Shown: positions 10,659 to 21,557 of the stretch, piece by piece
Layout of the letters: each line of letters starts with the position of its first letter
How positions within the stretch are numbered: position 1 is the stretch's first letter
Assembly: GCA_947685225.1 (NCBI GenBank)
Contig: CANTUV010000002.1
Location: forward strand, 248,001-312,000
Reading direction: 5' to 3'
Length of the DNA stretch: 64,000 nt
From: Garcia nutans
Taxonomy: Eukaryota; Streptophyta; Magnoliopsida; Malpighiales; Euphorbiaceae
Notes under the pieces: model-generated
Database searches by the model: none
What the model was told of the DNA's origin: nothing
Seen by the model: the letters and a program-made list of their open reading frames with translations, nothing else
Translations under genes and position numbers: made by a program

Positions 10659-10762
10659 AGTCCGCTAGTTTCAAAAATCCAAAAGGGCGGACTAGGCAAC
10701 AATTAGGAATAAATGAGAGAAAATCGTCAATTAGAAAACCCGAAAGGGGTAGTTGGCAACAT
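10659..10762 (+). repeat. Post-pol hairpin repeats, cluster 1 (T2)
   Basis: Two units: outer stem CTAGT/ACTAG with loop CCAAAAGGG, then CAATT/AGTTG with CCCGAAAGGGG. Same family as in T1. The first unit begins exactly at the T1 boundary, which marks the T1 insertion point. Confidence 0.75.
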
Positions 10763-11002
10763 AAGTGATCTTGTGTATGCTGGCTTTATGTTTAGTTGTT
10801 CCCTAATTTAATAAAATAGAATTAATATTAAAATTTTTCTATGTGCACTGTTATAAGTATTTGACCAGATATGGATGAAATAAATAAATATAACAACAAA
10901 AGGTGATGACAAATTATAAAAAGAAAAGAAGCATCTTTTATTACTTTTATTATTATTTTTTTCATCCTAAAAATACACTTTCTGAATTGACAAATATAAA
11001 AT

Positions 11003-12351
11003 CTATGGAAGACAATAAGTGTAACGTGCAGGCCAGCTTTGCCTCAGCCGATCCAAGTAGGCTTCAGTCAAGCAAGGCATGTCTAAATCAGGAGTGAATT
11101 TAGAATCGCGAGTCTCAGCTCCATACTGACGGCTAAGCCGGCGAGGATCATAGCAAGTACCTCGACGAAGAGTAGCAAGAGAGACATACATCAAGTATGT
11201 CCTCATGGTGACACAAGAAATCTTTCACCAAGGTACCAACCAACGGATGTTGACTTCAGCGCATGAGTGGATCCAGTCAACCCAGTCAGCATATGAAGAA
11301 GCAGGATGGAGTAGTTTCCTAACAGAATGATGCCGTGGCAGATATCTGACAAAATCCATGGATGGAGTATCGAGCAAGCAGAGACACTCCTGAAGCCAAA
11401 TCTGTGAGGGAAAATTAAAAAAAAAGACGAAAAGAAGAGTCCGCTAAGTTGAAAACCCATAAGGGTAGCTTAGGCAAAAATTAAGACAGCTCGCTAGTTC
11501 CGAAAACCCACATGGCAGACTAGGCAAAAATTATAGCGATATAAAAAATATAATAAAAGAGGTCTGCTAAGTTAAAACCCACAAGGGCGGCTTAGGCAAA
11601 AATTAGGACAGCTCGCTAGCTTCTAAAACCCGTATAGGCAGACTAGGCAAAAATTAGAGCAATAAAATAAAAAAAAAGAAGAAGAAAGAGAAAACATAAA
11701 TTGAAAACCCGAAAGGGCAGTTTAGGCAATTACCTAAAGCAACAGTAGACTCCCGGTCAGTCTTTTTGACAATCCTGATTTAAGTTGGTCTAATCCAACT
11801 AAAGTCTCAGCTAAGATCATGGGTATCGGCGACAAGCCTCTATCCATTTGGTCCATGATATCCAATACTCGTGGATCAATATCGCCATCAAGAGAAACAA
11901 GCAAGAATTGGCCAAGAAAGCATAGACAAAGTATACGTCCCCATGCCTTAGTAGGAGCCAAATGAGAAAGGCAAAAGTAAATTAATGGACCAAGCAGAAT
12001 TTTCTCACCCCTCATCAACTGTATAACTTCGGGCTGTGAGATTTGAAATAACATATGCATCTTTTGTTGAGTCTTGGAAATCAACATGGGTAATGTCATT
12101 TGTTGTTTATTTGGATATCCAAGGATGGCCTCAAATTCTTCAATCAAGGGACATATTTCAAAGCCATTAATTTTAAATGTCCTAGAATCCACATTCCAAA
12201 AAGAAGCCATATCATGTAAAAATGAATGGTCTAATTTAGCATTTTGAAAACACTTCAAAGTATCAATTTTTGACCAAGACATTTGCTTCCAATGAATGGA
12301 ATTCATATTCTTAAATAGAATTTTTATTTTCTTTAAATGGAATTCGGTCAT
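11003..12351 (-). pseudogene. DUF7745-like antisense gene of T2 (two exons)
   Basis: Exon 1 (12351 to 11734) encodes about 205 residues: FWNVDSRTFKINGFEICP, LIEEFEAILGYP, then DIDPRVLDIMDQMDRGLSP and ILAETLVGLDQ, the layout of DUF7745 proteins found as antisense frames in Tat elements. Exon 2 (11401 to 11003) follows an intron that contains hairpin cluster 2, with GT donor and AG acceptor visible; it reads IWLQECLCLLDTPSMDF and IRWLVPW. Exon 1 ends TAG where T1 has CAG, and TGG is TGA at 11225-11227, so this copy is broken. The ATG at 12351 lies about 100 bp from a TATA box. The role is unknown; the family name rests on remembered motifs. Confidence 0.65.
11436..11732 (+). repeat. Post-pol hairpin repeats, cluster 2 (T2)
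   Basis: Five units with alternating outer stems CTAAG/CTTAG and CTAG-type, the last TAAA/TTTA. They sit in the intron of the minus-strand gene and in the plus-strand 3' untranslated region. Confidence 0.8.
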
Positions 12352-12450
12352 TATGGAAGGCGGAAGGAAAGTCAGAATTGTTAAAAGCAGTTTTTACTTT
12401 GAAGTAGAAAATTTCCTGGCTTCTGTATGAAATTGTGGCATGAAAAGTGA

Positions 12451-12459
12451 TTTATATAG
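12451..12459 (-). promoter_or_regulatory. TATA box of T2 DUF7745-like gene
   Basis: CCTATATAAA on the minus strand, about 100 bp before the ATG. This suggests the antisense gene has its own promoter. Confidence 0.45.
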
Positions 12460-12739
12460 GATGATTATGCTGTTCCAAAATTGATAAGGAAAAGAATGAG
12501 ACCAAGATGCATAAGGAAAGGGAATGGGCGACGAAAGTTTTTTAATTGCCGTGTTGCATTTGGTTTTAGGTAATTCGTATAACTGTGAATGTGAAAAGGA
12601 AAATTGTATCGCAATAATGATGATAAAAAAAAAGAAAAAAAGAAAAAAAATTGCAGTAAAATAAACATTATATATTATCATTATTATTTTTATACTTATT
12701 GTACAATGTTTCCTCAATTGACACAATATTCATACATTA

Positions 12740-15161
12740 CTAAGAAGGAGGTGGTAGATCATCAAATAAAGCTATGAAAAAATCATCACCTGTCGGAGGA
12801 GGAGGCAAATCACCCGTCCCGAGTCCTCCCAAAGCAAGAGCACTAGAATCTCTATTACCTCGGAGTTCTGATCTATAACGGTCCTCATCGGAAGTAGATG
12901 AAAGGATCTCATGGTCATCAGTTTGGGGGCCTCTAGATGAAGAAGCACCAGGATCTCTCATCCCCTGAAATCGAAAGTCTCAAAAAATTTTCTCTGATTG
13001 ATGGTACAAATTTTCAAAATGGGAAACCTACTGACGACTAGCAGCCAACTCTTCTTGAAGTTTCTTGTTTTGTTCTTCAAGCATCTGCTGTGAGCCAGAA
13101 AGGAAAAGAGTAAGAGCGTACATAATCATGCATACATATAGCATAAATTATCATGGAACAAAAAAAAACTACCAAGTAATTCATGTCAACGCCTTGTGGA
13201 TAAGATGGCATATCTGGTGGACTAGAATGAGCAAATGAAGGAGCAATAAAAGAAGGTCCAACCTCATGATCAAATGGGCCAGGAGCCTGCAACAATCATT
13301 GAAAAATTAAAAATAAGATAAGAAATGAGCGATTGCAATTGAAAAATGGTAAAAGTTTACCTGAGAAGTGCAAGCCCCGAGATGTGGAACAAACTCTCCT
13401 TCCTCTCCATGATTTTCCTCTTCATCTCTATCCTCATTTTCCTCAGGAATTTACCATACACCAATAGGAGATACGTCAAAGTTCAAAAGCCCTATTTGAA
13501 TAAACTGGGTATAAAATGCTCCTGGTGGATAGAGAAATGTTTCAACATCATAACCGTGCTGGGCCAACCACCATGCATTCTCCGGCATTAATGTAATATT
13601 TAAAGTATATTCCGGGCAACACATCAGGATCCTCCACTGCTCGGGACTAAGAAACCACTCATATACTCTCTCTCTCGGAGAAACTAGCCACTAAACACAG
13701 GACTGGCAATGACTCGGCGAGTATGTTGAAAAGGTAGTGCAGCATTCATGGAGGAAGTCCAGTTTGTCCACTCTTCTGGGTTCCACCAAGACAAATTCAC
13801 CTACAAAAAGACATAAGGTAATTAAACTTTTATATAAATTTTAAAATATACTAATGTTATCTTACCTGGTCCCAGGTTAGGTAGCTCAAGACAAAGCATT
13901 GGGTATGCACATGGTGAGAGCTGGGAACTTCTACACGCTCTGACAACCAGAAATTTAATCTCAGATACCCGACTCTCTCTCGGGAAATGCCAGACACCCT
14001 CACAAGATTGTGCTCATATGCCCATGCCTACAACAATAATAAAAATCAAATTCATACAAGAATAAGAATGGAATTGACATTGGTGGAAGAAGAATACCTT
14101 GACAACCGCCATAAAGCCAACAAAAGACTTCTTATTTCGGAAAATTTTGTCAAGTCCATGGAAAAGAGAGCCAAGACCAGCTTCACCCCAGCCGTAAAGT
14201 GGTACCATCCTCATATAAGTAAGGGCCCTCAACACTGACAAATGGATGGCAGATTCGGTGTTGCCTAAAATGATCGACCCGAGCAAATACAATAAAAATT
14301 CTCGAGCATGTTGTTGGGTTGTGTCTCTGTGAACCCGTCCTTCGTAGTTCATCCAATAACTATGAATTGGCTTGAATATTATCTTGAAAGACCCTTTAAA
14401 TGATGGTTACATACCAATTAATTGTTGAATTTCTTCAAATGTCAGAATATCGTTGGTAAGAAGAACCGGAAGACCATCATACCGAATGACCATTATAGCA
14501 GCAAAGTCGACCGGACCAATTGTCATCTCTCCAATGGGCAAATGAAAAGTATGAGTTGTGTCCAACCATCGTTCTGCAAGCGCCTGGATCACACTCTGGT
14601 CTATTGGACACTCCTCGGATGGTAATTGCAAGATGAAGCTCTCAAAGCCGCAATCTCGGATAATTTACCTTACCCGAGAAGGTGCTGCATCATACCATTG
14701 TCGGACTTTGTAGACACACCCCCCAGCCAGAATAACGCAATGATCATGCTAACACGGAGCCAGGTAAGTTAAACATGAGGTAAGTATATCATTATATCAA
14801 AACCACCAATTTTTATGCTAAATTAATTTATATTCTATCTACTTAAATTCTTTAATAAATATATTTTTCCTAAATTTTCTAAAAAACTAAAAATATATGA
14901 AAAGAAAATATAGAAAATATAAAGAAAAAACAACAAACGAAAAAAAAAGAAAAACGAAAAAAAAAATAAAAAATATATATAAAAAAGAGGAAACAAAAGC
15001 AAAAAATAATTTGCTGTTAAAATAAATAATTACCTTGCTCTTTGATTTGAACTACGATGAAGCGGCATCCCGGCTAGTAGACCTATATTTCCATCTTCAT
15101 GCTGTCGAATAAACTCCAATAACTCAGCATTAGATCGAGTTCTTGATCTTGAAGCATGCAT
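12740..15161 (-). pseudogene. Plant mobile domain (PMD) antisense gene of T2, seven exons
   Basis: Exons by splice sites and by match to T1: 15034-15161, 14098-14748, 13866-14027, 13361-13800, 13173-13286, 13032-13087 and 12740-12964, all with GT-AG introns; total about 590 codons. Exon 1 reads MHASRSRTRSNAELLEFI. Exon 2 carries AERWLDTTHTFHLPIGEMTI, the PMD core, and GWGEAGLGSLFHGLDK. Exon 3 has AWAYEHNLVRVSGISRER, exon 4 WWNPEEWTNWTSS, exon 6 QMLEEQNKKLQEELAASRQ (coiled-coil-like) and exon 7 an acidic tail ending DDLPPPS. Damage: one-base loss near 14694, stop TAA near 14667, stop TAA after IGM near 14408, and stops in exon 4. PMD proteins are plant-specific and linked to silencing; function within the element is unknown. 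Confidence 0.78.
14770..15030. other. PMD intron 1 (T2)
   Basis: AT-rich intron between PMD exons 1 and 2, mostly A/T runs. Nothing else recognisable. Confidence 0.5.
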
Positions 15162-15263
15162 TTTTTCCAAAACTGTATGATAAACTCTTTAAAATGAAAG
15201 GATTATAGCCATGAATGAATGAAACGAAGAAGTTTGCTGTGAATGAAATGAAGAAATCGGTCG

Positions 15264-15425
15264 TTTATATAGAGGAACAGCAAAGGAAAAAATAAAATTC
15301 AAAAAGTAAATTTCACTATTTATGAATAGTAGGTTACTATTTACAAATAGTATGGTACTATTTATAAATAGTAGATTGCTATTTACGAATAGTAAATAGT
15401 AAATAGTAAATAGTGCATGAACAGT
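15264..15425 (-). promoter_or_regulatory. Putative promoter of T2 PMD gene: TATA plus palindrome array
   Basis: TATATAAA (15264-15271, minus strand) lies about 100 bp upstream of the ATG. Next to it, 15310-15425, are five or more near-palindromes of the type ACTATTTATGAATAGTA, the last partly fused as TAGTAAATAGTAAATAGTAA. Position and conservation in T1 suggest a regulatory role, not shown. Confidence 0.5.
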
Positions 15426-15644
15426 GACTACACAGTAAATAAATAGGAAACTCAATTATTCAATTTAATCATTCAAATACTTGCGTGTATATAAATATTT
15501 TTATATTTTAAAAATATTTTTACACGCAGGGAGCAAGGAGAAGATATATGCATGTGCTTGGTAAAATTAGCTAAATTTTTTGCAAATTATTTTAGAATAC
15601 TATTGACTATAAGTATTTTTTTGCAAACAGTTAAATCTCACTTA

Positions 15645-16115
15645 GCTCGGGTCCGGAACCCAAATTACCCTTAGGTCCAGAACCAAAAATCTCTTTTAAG
15701 TCCAGAACTTAGCTCGGGTCCAGAACCCAAATTACGTCTAGAACCTAAAATCTCTCTTAAGTCCAGAATTTAGCTTGGGTCCAGAACCCAAATTACCCTT
15801 AGGTCCAGAACCTAACTTAGCTCGGGTCCAAAACCCAAATTATTCTTAAGTCCAGAGCTTAGCTCAGGTCTAGAACCCAAATTATTCTTAAGTCCAGAAC
15901 TTTGCTCGTGCCCAGAGCCTAAATTATTCTTAAGTCTAGAACTTAGCTTGGGTCCAAAACCCAAACTTTTCTTAGGTCCAGAACCTAAAATCTCTTTTAA
16001 GTCCAGAACTTAGCTAGGGTTCGGAACCCAAATTACCCTTAGGTCCAGAACCTAAAATTATCCTTGAGTCCAGAACTCAAACCGGGTCTAGAACCTAAAA
16101 CCTCAACCATCTCAG
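15645..16115 (+). repeat. Minisatellite GGTCCAGAACC upstream of T2 LTR
   Basis: About a dozen or more imperfect units alternating GGGTCCAGAACCCAAATTA, AGGTCCAGAACCTAAAAT and AAGTCCAGAACTTAGCT. It ends just before the degraded polypurine tract. Confidence 0.85.
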
Positions 16116-16339
16116 AAAAATTAAGTCTTATTGTTTTCACTCTCTTTTGTTGTAGTTTCATATCGTTCAAGTATAGGACAAACTGTAGACCCTTAATTTT
16201 TGACCCAATCTGGTATGATATTTTTTATATAGTCCAAAATAATTTTTGTGGTATTTTAATTAAATAATATTTATTTTAGTATTTATTATTTTTAATAAAA
16301 ATAAAAATAAAATGGTAAAGTTAATAAAATAAATAAATA

Positions 16340-16373
<34 letters not shown>

Positions 16374-17914
16374 CAGAGACGAAAAAATTAATTGCAAAAA
16401 TTGGCTTGGCCAGGCCAATTCCCACACAGGAATTTCCTACGGCGAATTGGCCAGCTGCCCCAGCGCCCGCCTGTAGTCGCATGCAGTTTTTGCCAGCATA
16501 ATTTTTCAACGCATTTTTTTTTCGAAACCAAATTCTATTTTGTTTTGGTTACTTTTCCTAATTGGTTTTAATTTCCTTAAACAATTAGAAGTAGGTTTGT
16601 GATTTTTCCTATAAATAACACATTAAAACTCAGAATTAAGGATCGAAAAATTAGACTTTGATTGAATCGAAGTTTAATTTTTACTAGAGCAAAAAAAAGA
16701 CAGAAAAACCCTAGCACAAGAGAAATTAGCAACAAGAAGCAATCAACGATCCATTCAAAGGCAGCAACGCTGCCTTTGTTATTGTTCATCCAGAAAACAA
16801 TTTTGATGGAACCAACGAACGGAGGTTTGATTATAAATCTTTGTTTCGATTATATTTACAATGTTATGGCCATATTTTCTTTTAAATTTCATCTATCATT
16901 GATTTTTGTTTCAGAAACTTAAATCATTAAACTTGGTAATATGTTCATCCAGTAACCTTAATCAATGATCAAGACCTTAAAAACCCTAAAACGTTTCTTC
17001 TAAAGCTCAAAACCTTAAATTGTTTCTTCTGTTTTCAAAAACCTTAAAACCCTAAAATTGTTTCTCTTCTATTTCCAAAACCCTTAAAACCCTAAAATTG
17101 TTTCTCTTCTATTTCCAAAAACTTTAAAATTATAAATTATTTTCCTTGAACTATTTTCATCTAAACCATAACTTTTTGTCCAAAATTTCCAAATGTTTTC
17201 TTAAATCTTCAAACCCTAATCTACTTTACATTTTCTAAAAATCATAATTATTTTTATAAAACTCTAAACTATTTTCTTAAATCCTAAAATCAAATATATT
17301 TTCTAAAATATCAAAAAACCCTAATTCTCTCAAAACCAAATACAGTAAACCCTAGTTTTCCTAAACCCTAAATTCTTAAAGCATCAAAATTTTATGACTA
17401 ATTCAACAACACCCTAAACCCTAATCCAGTGAACTTAAAAACCTAAACTAGTAAATCTAAACCCTAAAGCCATGATCCAATAAAACTAAAATCACAATCC
17501 AGTAACTATGAATTATAAACCCTAATGTCTTAAGATTCCAAAACCCTAATTTCATAATGTTACCCCTAAGCCTTAATTTGATTAACTAAAGAAACCTTAT
17601 TACTTCTTAAATATATAAAATCCTAATCCATTCCAATTTTCCAAAATCTTTACAGTAGCCTAAATAATAATAACAATAATAATTCTAAAATCCCAAAACC
17701 CTAAATGTTAATTGAAGAACTTTAAATTGAGACATAAAACTAAATTTGTATCTTTATTTGCTTCATTTAATTTTAGATTTTATCATGTAGTTTATTATAT
17801 GCTTTGATGGTTGATTTATTTAATTTCAATACTCGATTTATTTAATTTATCATGGATGAATATTTTCTTTATTGTTATGGTTATTATTTGTTTGTTTTAG
17901 TATTAAAAATATAA

Positions 17915-18086
17915 GAGGTATGTTTCCACTTTGTGGGTACCTCATTAGTTAAATATCATGTAATTTAAATTGCTTTTATATTTTGGACCAATGTAAAGGA
18001 CGTGTTTCTACCTTTCGGTGGGTGTCCTGTTTAGCTTAGACATGGATGATGTAAAGACATGTTTCCATCTTCGGATGGGTGTCCAT
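17915..18086 (+). repeat. Triple two-stem hairpin in T2 LTR
   Basis: Three successive hairpins (17915-17943, 17997-18028, 18054-18086). Each has an outer stem (GAGGTA/TACCTC, AGGAC/GTCCT, GACA/TGTC), a one-sided loop TGTTT, and an inner stem (CCAC/GTGG, CTACC/GGTGG, CCATC/GATGG). The third has a TTCG tetraloop. Confidence 0.8.
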
Positions 18087-18210
18087 TTATTTGCTTTGTT
18101 TGGACATTGCTTTGATTTTAATATAATGATGCTTTATTTCAATTGTTGCGTGTAATATGGATAATATTATTATACTTAAGAATTTTATAATATTAAGACC
18201 TGCAAAGGAG

Positions 18211-18231
18211 GCCGGTTCCAATGAACCGGGC
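18211..18231 (+). other. Conserved LTR hairpin GCCGGTTC/GAACCGGGC
   Basis: GCCGGTTC-CAAT-GAACCGG is a near-perfect stem-loop, kept in T1, T2, T4 and T5 LTRs and in weaker form in T3 and at 47535. The role is unknown; position near the LTR 3' end would place it in the R or U5 part of the transcript. Confidence 0.7.
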
Positions 18232-18474
18232 GTTGTGGGGGTGTTGGGTCATTTCTCACCTTCCCCACACATACCCAACTTTTTGAACCCATTAGGGGGT
18301 TGGGGATTCCTTAGGAATCGAGTCATCCACCTCTTTTTTTTTCCTGGCCCGTCCAGGTGGCGACTTCATTTTTCTCCGGGCTTAGGTCCATATTCTCTAA
18401 GGCCCCGGGCCTAAACAGTGCCGAAGTCACAAGAACCATTCCACCGGGAATGGGGACAAAAATCTCTACTCACA

Positions 18475-19338
18475 GACGTTTCAACCAATAGTTATATTTT
18501 TGCAAATGGAAATCAGTTCATGATAATTCCCATTAATTAGGTTTTAATCCATTCAACCAACTATAATAGCTTTTATGCTATTTTGGATTAAAACTAAATT
18601 AAGAGGTTTATTATAAATAGATTTCTCACTTTAAAAAAGTAACTAATGATTCATGCCAAAAAAAAGCCATGATAAATAACTCGTAGTATACACTAGGCTT
18701 ACAATTGATTTTTGGTATTTCGTAATTGACCTAAATATTTGTAAGCTCTTTGTAAAGGTTATGAAAATAATTTTGTTTTTAAGCCCATTGTAAATAGATT
18801 TTAGAAAAAATGGATTTTGGGCTTTGTACTTAAGTCATTAGCAAAAGAATTTTTTATTTGTTTTTAGAAAAGTTTTATGTCCAAAGACCATCTTGAAAAG
18901 TTTTAAAAATAGCTTTGACCTTTTGGACTTTGAAGAAAAAATTATTTTGAGTTTACAATGTAATTAGGTCATATTAGAAAAAGAACAAACCAAATAAGCC
19001 ATGATTTAAGCCAAGATAAATCAACCATAGTCAAACAACAAGCATTTGGGGCAAAACCTAAGAAAAGTAACTAGGCCAATTACATGAGCTTTAGTCTTTG
19101 GGTTGAAAGGCTTAGGTTACCATAGCAAGTATAAACCAAATGGTACAAGGCTATGAGTGGTTATGCCATGCTTGATCTCCATACCTTGAGTGAAAGTATG
19201 GTATCCCTTACATAACACAACACGGGTAACACGGCATCCAAACCCATGCACACTATGCAATCTAATATGATGCAATGGATAATATCATTATAAAAAGGAA
19301 TAGAATAATATAAAGACCAACGGAATCAACTTCTCTTA
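18475..19338 (-). mobile_element. T3 leader (5' untranslated region), truncated by T2
   Basis: Minus-strand sequence from the primer-binding site toward gag, matching T5 39259-40090 in reverse. It stops at the T2 insertion point, just where gag would start, so no T3 coding sequence is in the window. Confidence 0.8.
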
Positions 19339-19356
19339 TCCCCAGTGGAGTCGCCA
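19339..19356 (-). other. T3 primer-binding site
   Basis: Minus strand TGGCGACTCCACTGGGGA, two bases from the LTR end. The same site is in T5; T4 has a two-base variant. The match is of the type reported for Tat elements; I could not verify the tRNA. Confidence 0.75.
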
Positions 19357-19357
19357 C

Positions 19358-21557
19358 TGTGAGCAGGATTTTTGCCCCAACTCCCGGTGGAATGGTTCTT
19401 GTGACGGGCCTTAGAGAACACGGGCCTAAGCCCGGAGAAAAATGGAGTCGCCACCTGAAAGGCTGAGAAAAAGAAAGGGGTGGATGACTCGATTCCTAAG
19501 GAATCCCCAACCCCCTGATTTGTTCGGAAAGTTGGGTACGTGTGGGGAATGTGAGAAATGGCCCAGCACCCGTTCATTGGAACCAGCCTTCTTTGCAGGT
19601 CTTAATATTATAAAATTCTTAAATATAACAATTTTATCCATATTACATTCAACAATTAAAATAAAGCATCATTATATTAAAATCAAAGCAAGGTCCAAAC
19701 AAAGCAAATAAATGGACACCCATCCGAGGATGAAAACATATCCTTACATCGTTCATGTCTAAACTGAATAGGACACCCACCGAAAAGTGGAAACATGTCC
19801 TTTCATTGGTCCAAAAACTTTAAAATAAAATAAATTATGATGCTCATGACATGAGGTACCCAATAATATGGAAACATACCTCTTACAATATTTGGAAATC
19901 AAAATAAATCAATAAAAGTAAATAATCATTCATCATAAATAAATCATTCATCAAAGATATCAAACATCAATCAAAATATATAATAAACATTCATCCAATT
20001 TAAATAAAATAGTAAATATATTAACTTAAAGGATTCATGCATTAATTAGGGTTTCTAGAGTTTTATGTTCAATAACTATGGTTTTGCATATACTAGTTTA
20101 ATTTGTGGAGAAATATTTTAAAGTAATAAAATAGCTACTGGATATTTAAAAGATTTGAGGTTTTGGATGTTTTTATGAAAATAATGTTACTGTGACTTAA
20201 AAAAGGTAGGTTTAGTTAGGATTTTAAGCAAACATTATGAAATTAGAGTTTTTTAAGACATTAAGGTTTATAATTTTAAAAGATTTGGTTCTAGGTTCAC
20301 TGGATTATGGTTTTAGGTGTTGATGAATTTGTCATAAAGTTTTGATGCTTTAAGAATTAGGGTTTAGAAAAACTAGGGTTTACTGGATTAGGGTTTTAAG
20401 AAGTAATAAGATAGTTTAGGGTTTTTGATATTTTGGAAAACATGTTTGATCTTAGGATTTAAGAAAATAGTTTAGAGTTTTATAGAAACAATTATGATTA
20501 AAGTTTTTAGAAACTGTAAAGAAGATTAGGGTTTGGAGATTTAAGAAGACATTTGAAAATTTTGAATGAAAAGTTAGAGTTTGGATGATTAAGAAAATAG
20601 TTCGGGGAAAAACAATTTAAAGTTTTAAAGTTTTTGGAAACAGAAGAAATCATTTAGGGTTTTGAAGTTTTGTAAATAGAAGAGCAATTTTAGGGTTTTT
20701 AAAGTTTTGATCAAAGACTTTGGCTACTGGATGAAAGGAGGATTTAATCTGTAAAACATATTACTAAGTTTAATAATTTAGGTTACTGACTTAATACAAA
20801 AACAAATGATAGGAGTATTTAAAAATAAAATATGGCAATATCATTGTAAATATAATCAATTCAAAGACTTGCAATCAAACCTCGGATTGTTGGTTCCTCC
20901 ACAATTTTCTTCTGGATGAACAATGACAAAGGCAGTGTTACTGCCTTTGATGGGTTGATGATTCCTAATGTCTCTTGCTCCTTAGGATTTCTGTCCTCTT
21001 TTTCCTCCCAAGTCAGAAGTCCCACTTTTAGCTCAGTAAAAACAAATTTTTTGATCCCCCTAATTCTGTGTTTTAATGTGGTAATTTTTGGAAAATTCAT
21101 AAATCTACTTCTAATTGTCTAAGGAAATTAAAACCATTTAGGAAAAGAAACCAAAACCAAATAGAATTTGGTTTCGGAAAAAATTGCGTTGGAAAATTGC
21201 ACTGGCAAAAAAATTACTGCGGGCTAGAATTGCGAGAGCTGCGAGTGAATCATTGCACGCGGGAGCCAATTCACCACAAGAAATTCCTGCGGCGAATTGG
21301 CCTGTGGCCAATTCGCCTTTGGCGACGAAATTTTTTTCGCCAATTTTTTTTGTCACCGATTTTTATTTATTTATTTATTTTTATTTATTTATTTATATAT
21401 ATATATTTTTAACTTTACTAATATTAATTCTTTTTTTATTTTTTATAAAAAATTATAAATAATAAATACTAAAATTTATTTAATTAAAATACCACAAAAA
21501 TTATTTTGGACTATATAAAAATATTAGACCAGACTAGTCAAAAATTAAGGGTCTACA
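19358..21557 (-). mobile_element. T3 5' LTR (2200 bp)
   Basis: On the minus strand it starts TGTAGACCCTTAATTTTTG at 21557 and ends CTCACA at 19358. It is followed by PBS, hence a 5' LTR of an element running leftward. It contains the hairpin triplet (19713-19883) and telobox-like TTAGGGTTT motifs (20040-20700). The flank GTTAG (21558-21562) is one side of the expected target duplication. Confidence 0.88.

Larger units (their letters stand above)
10659..18474 (+). mobile_element. T2: Tat element, 3' portion resuming after T1
   Basis: Colinear with T1 from 1728 onward: hairpin cluster, DUF7745-like gene, PMD gene, palindromic promoter repeats, minisatellite and LTR. Its pol and 5' LTR must lie left of the window, beyond T1. 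A predicted target duplication GACGT follows at 18475-18479; the left partner is outside. Confidence 0.8.
16184..18474 (+). mobile_element. T2 3' LTR (2291 bp)
   Basis: Starts TGTAGACCCTTAATTTTTG and ends CTACTCACA. The preceding tract (GTATAGGACAAAC) is a decayed version of the GCAGGGGGCAAAC polypurine tract. At least ten telobox-like AAACCCTAA motifs lie between 16975 and 17705. It contains the triple hairpin and the GCCGGTTC hairpin. Confidence 0.88.

Noticed and set aside
16975..17705. Interstitial telomere repeats
   Set aside because: AAACCCTAA motifs are interspersed with other sequence and occur in every Tat LTR here; no tandem telomere array.
18157..18414. LTR open frames containing the GCCGGTTC block (also 10406-10768, 19326-19577, 45748-46089)
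   Set aside because: Repeated in each LTR copy in different frames and broken in some; they reflect the conserved noncoding LTR end.
9007..18474. LTR-internal-LTR tandem array made by unequal recombination of one Tat element
   Set aside because: After the LTR at 9007-10658 the sequence continues with post-pol hairpins, not PBS and gag, which fits nesting of T1 in T2.
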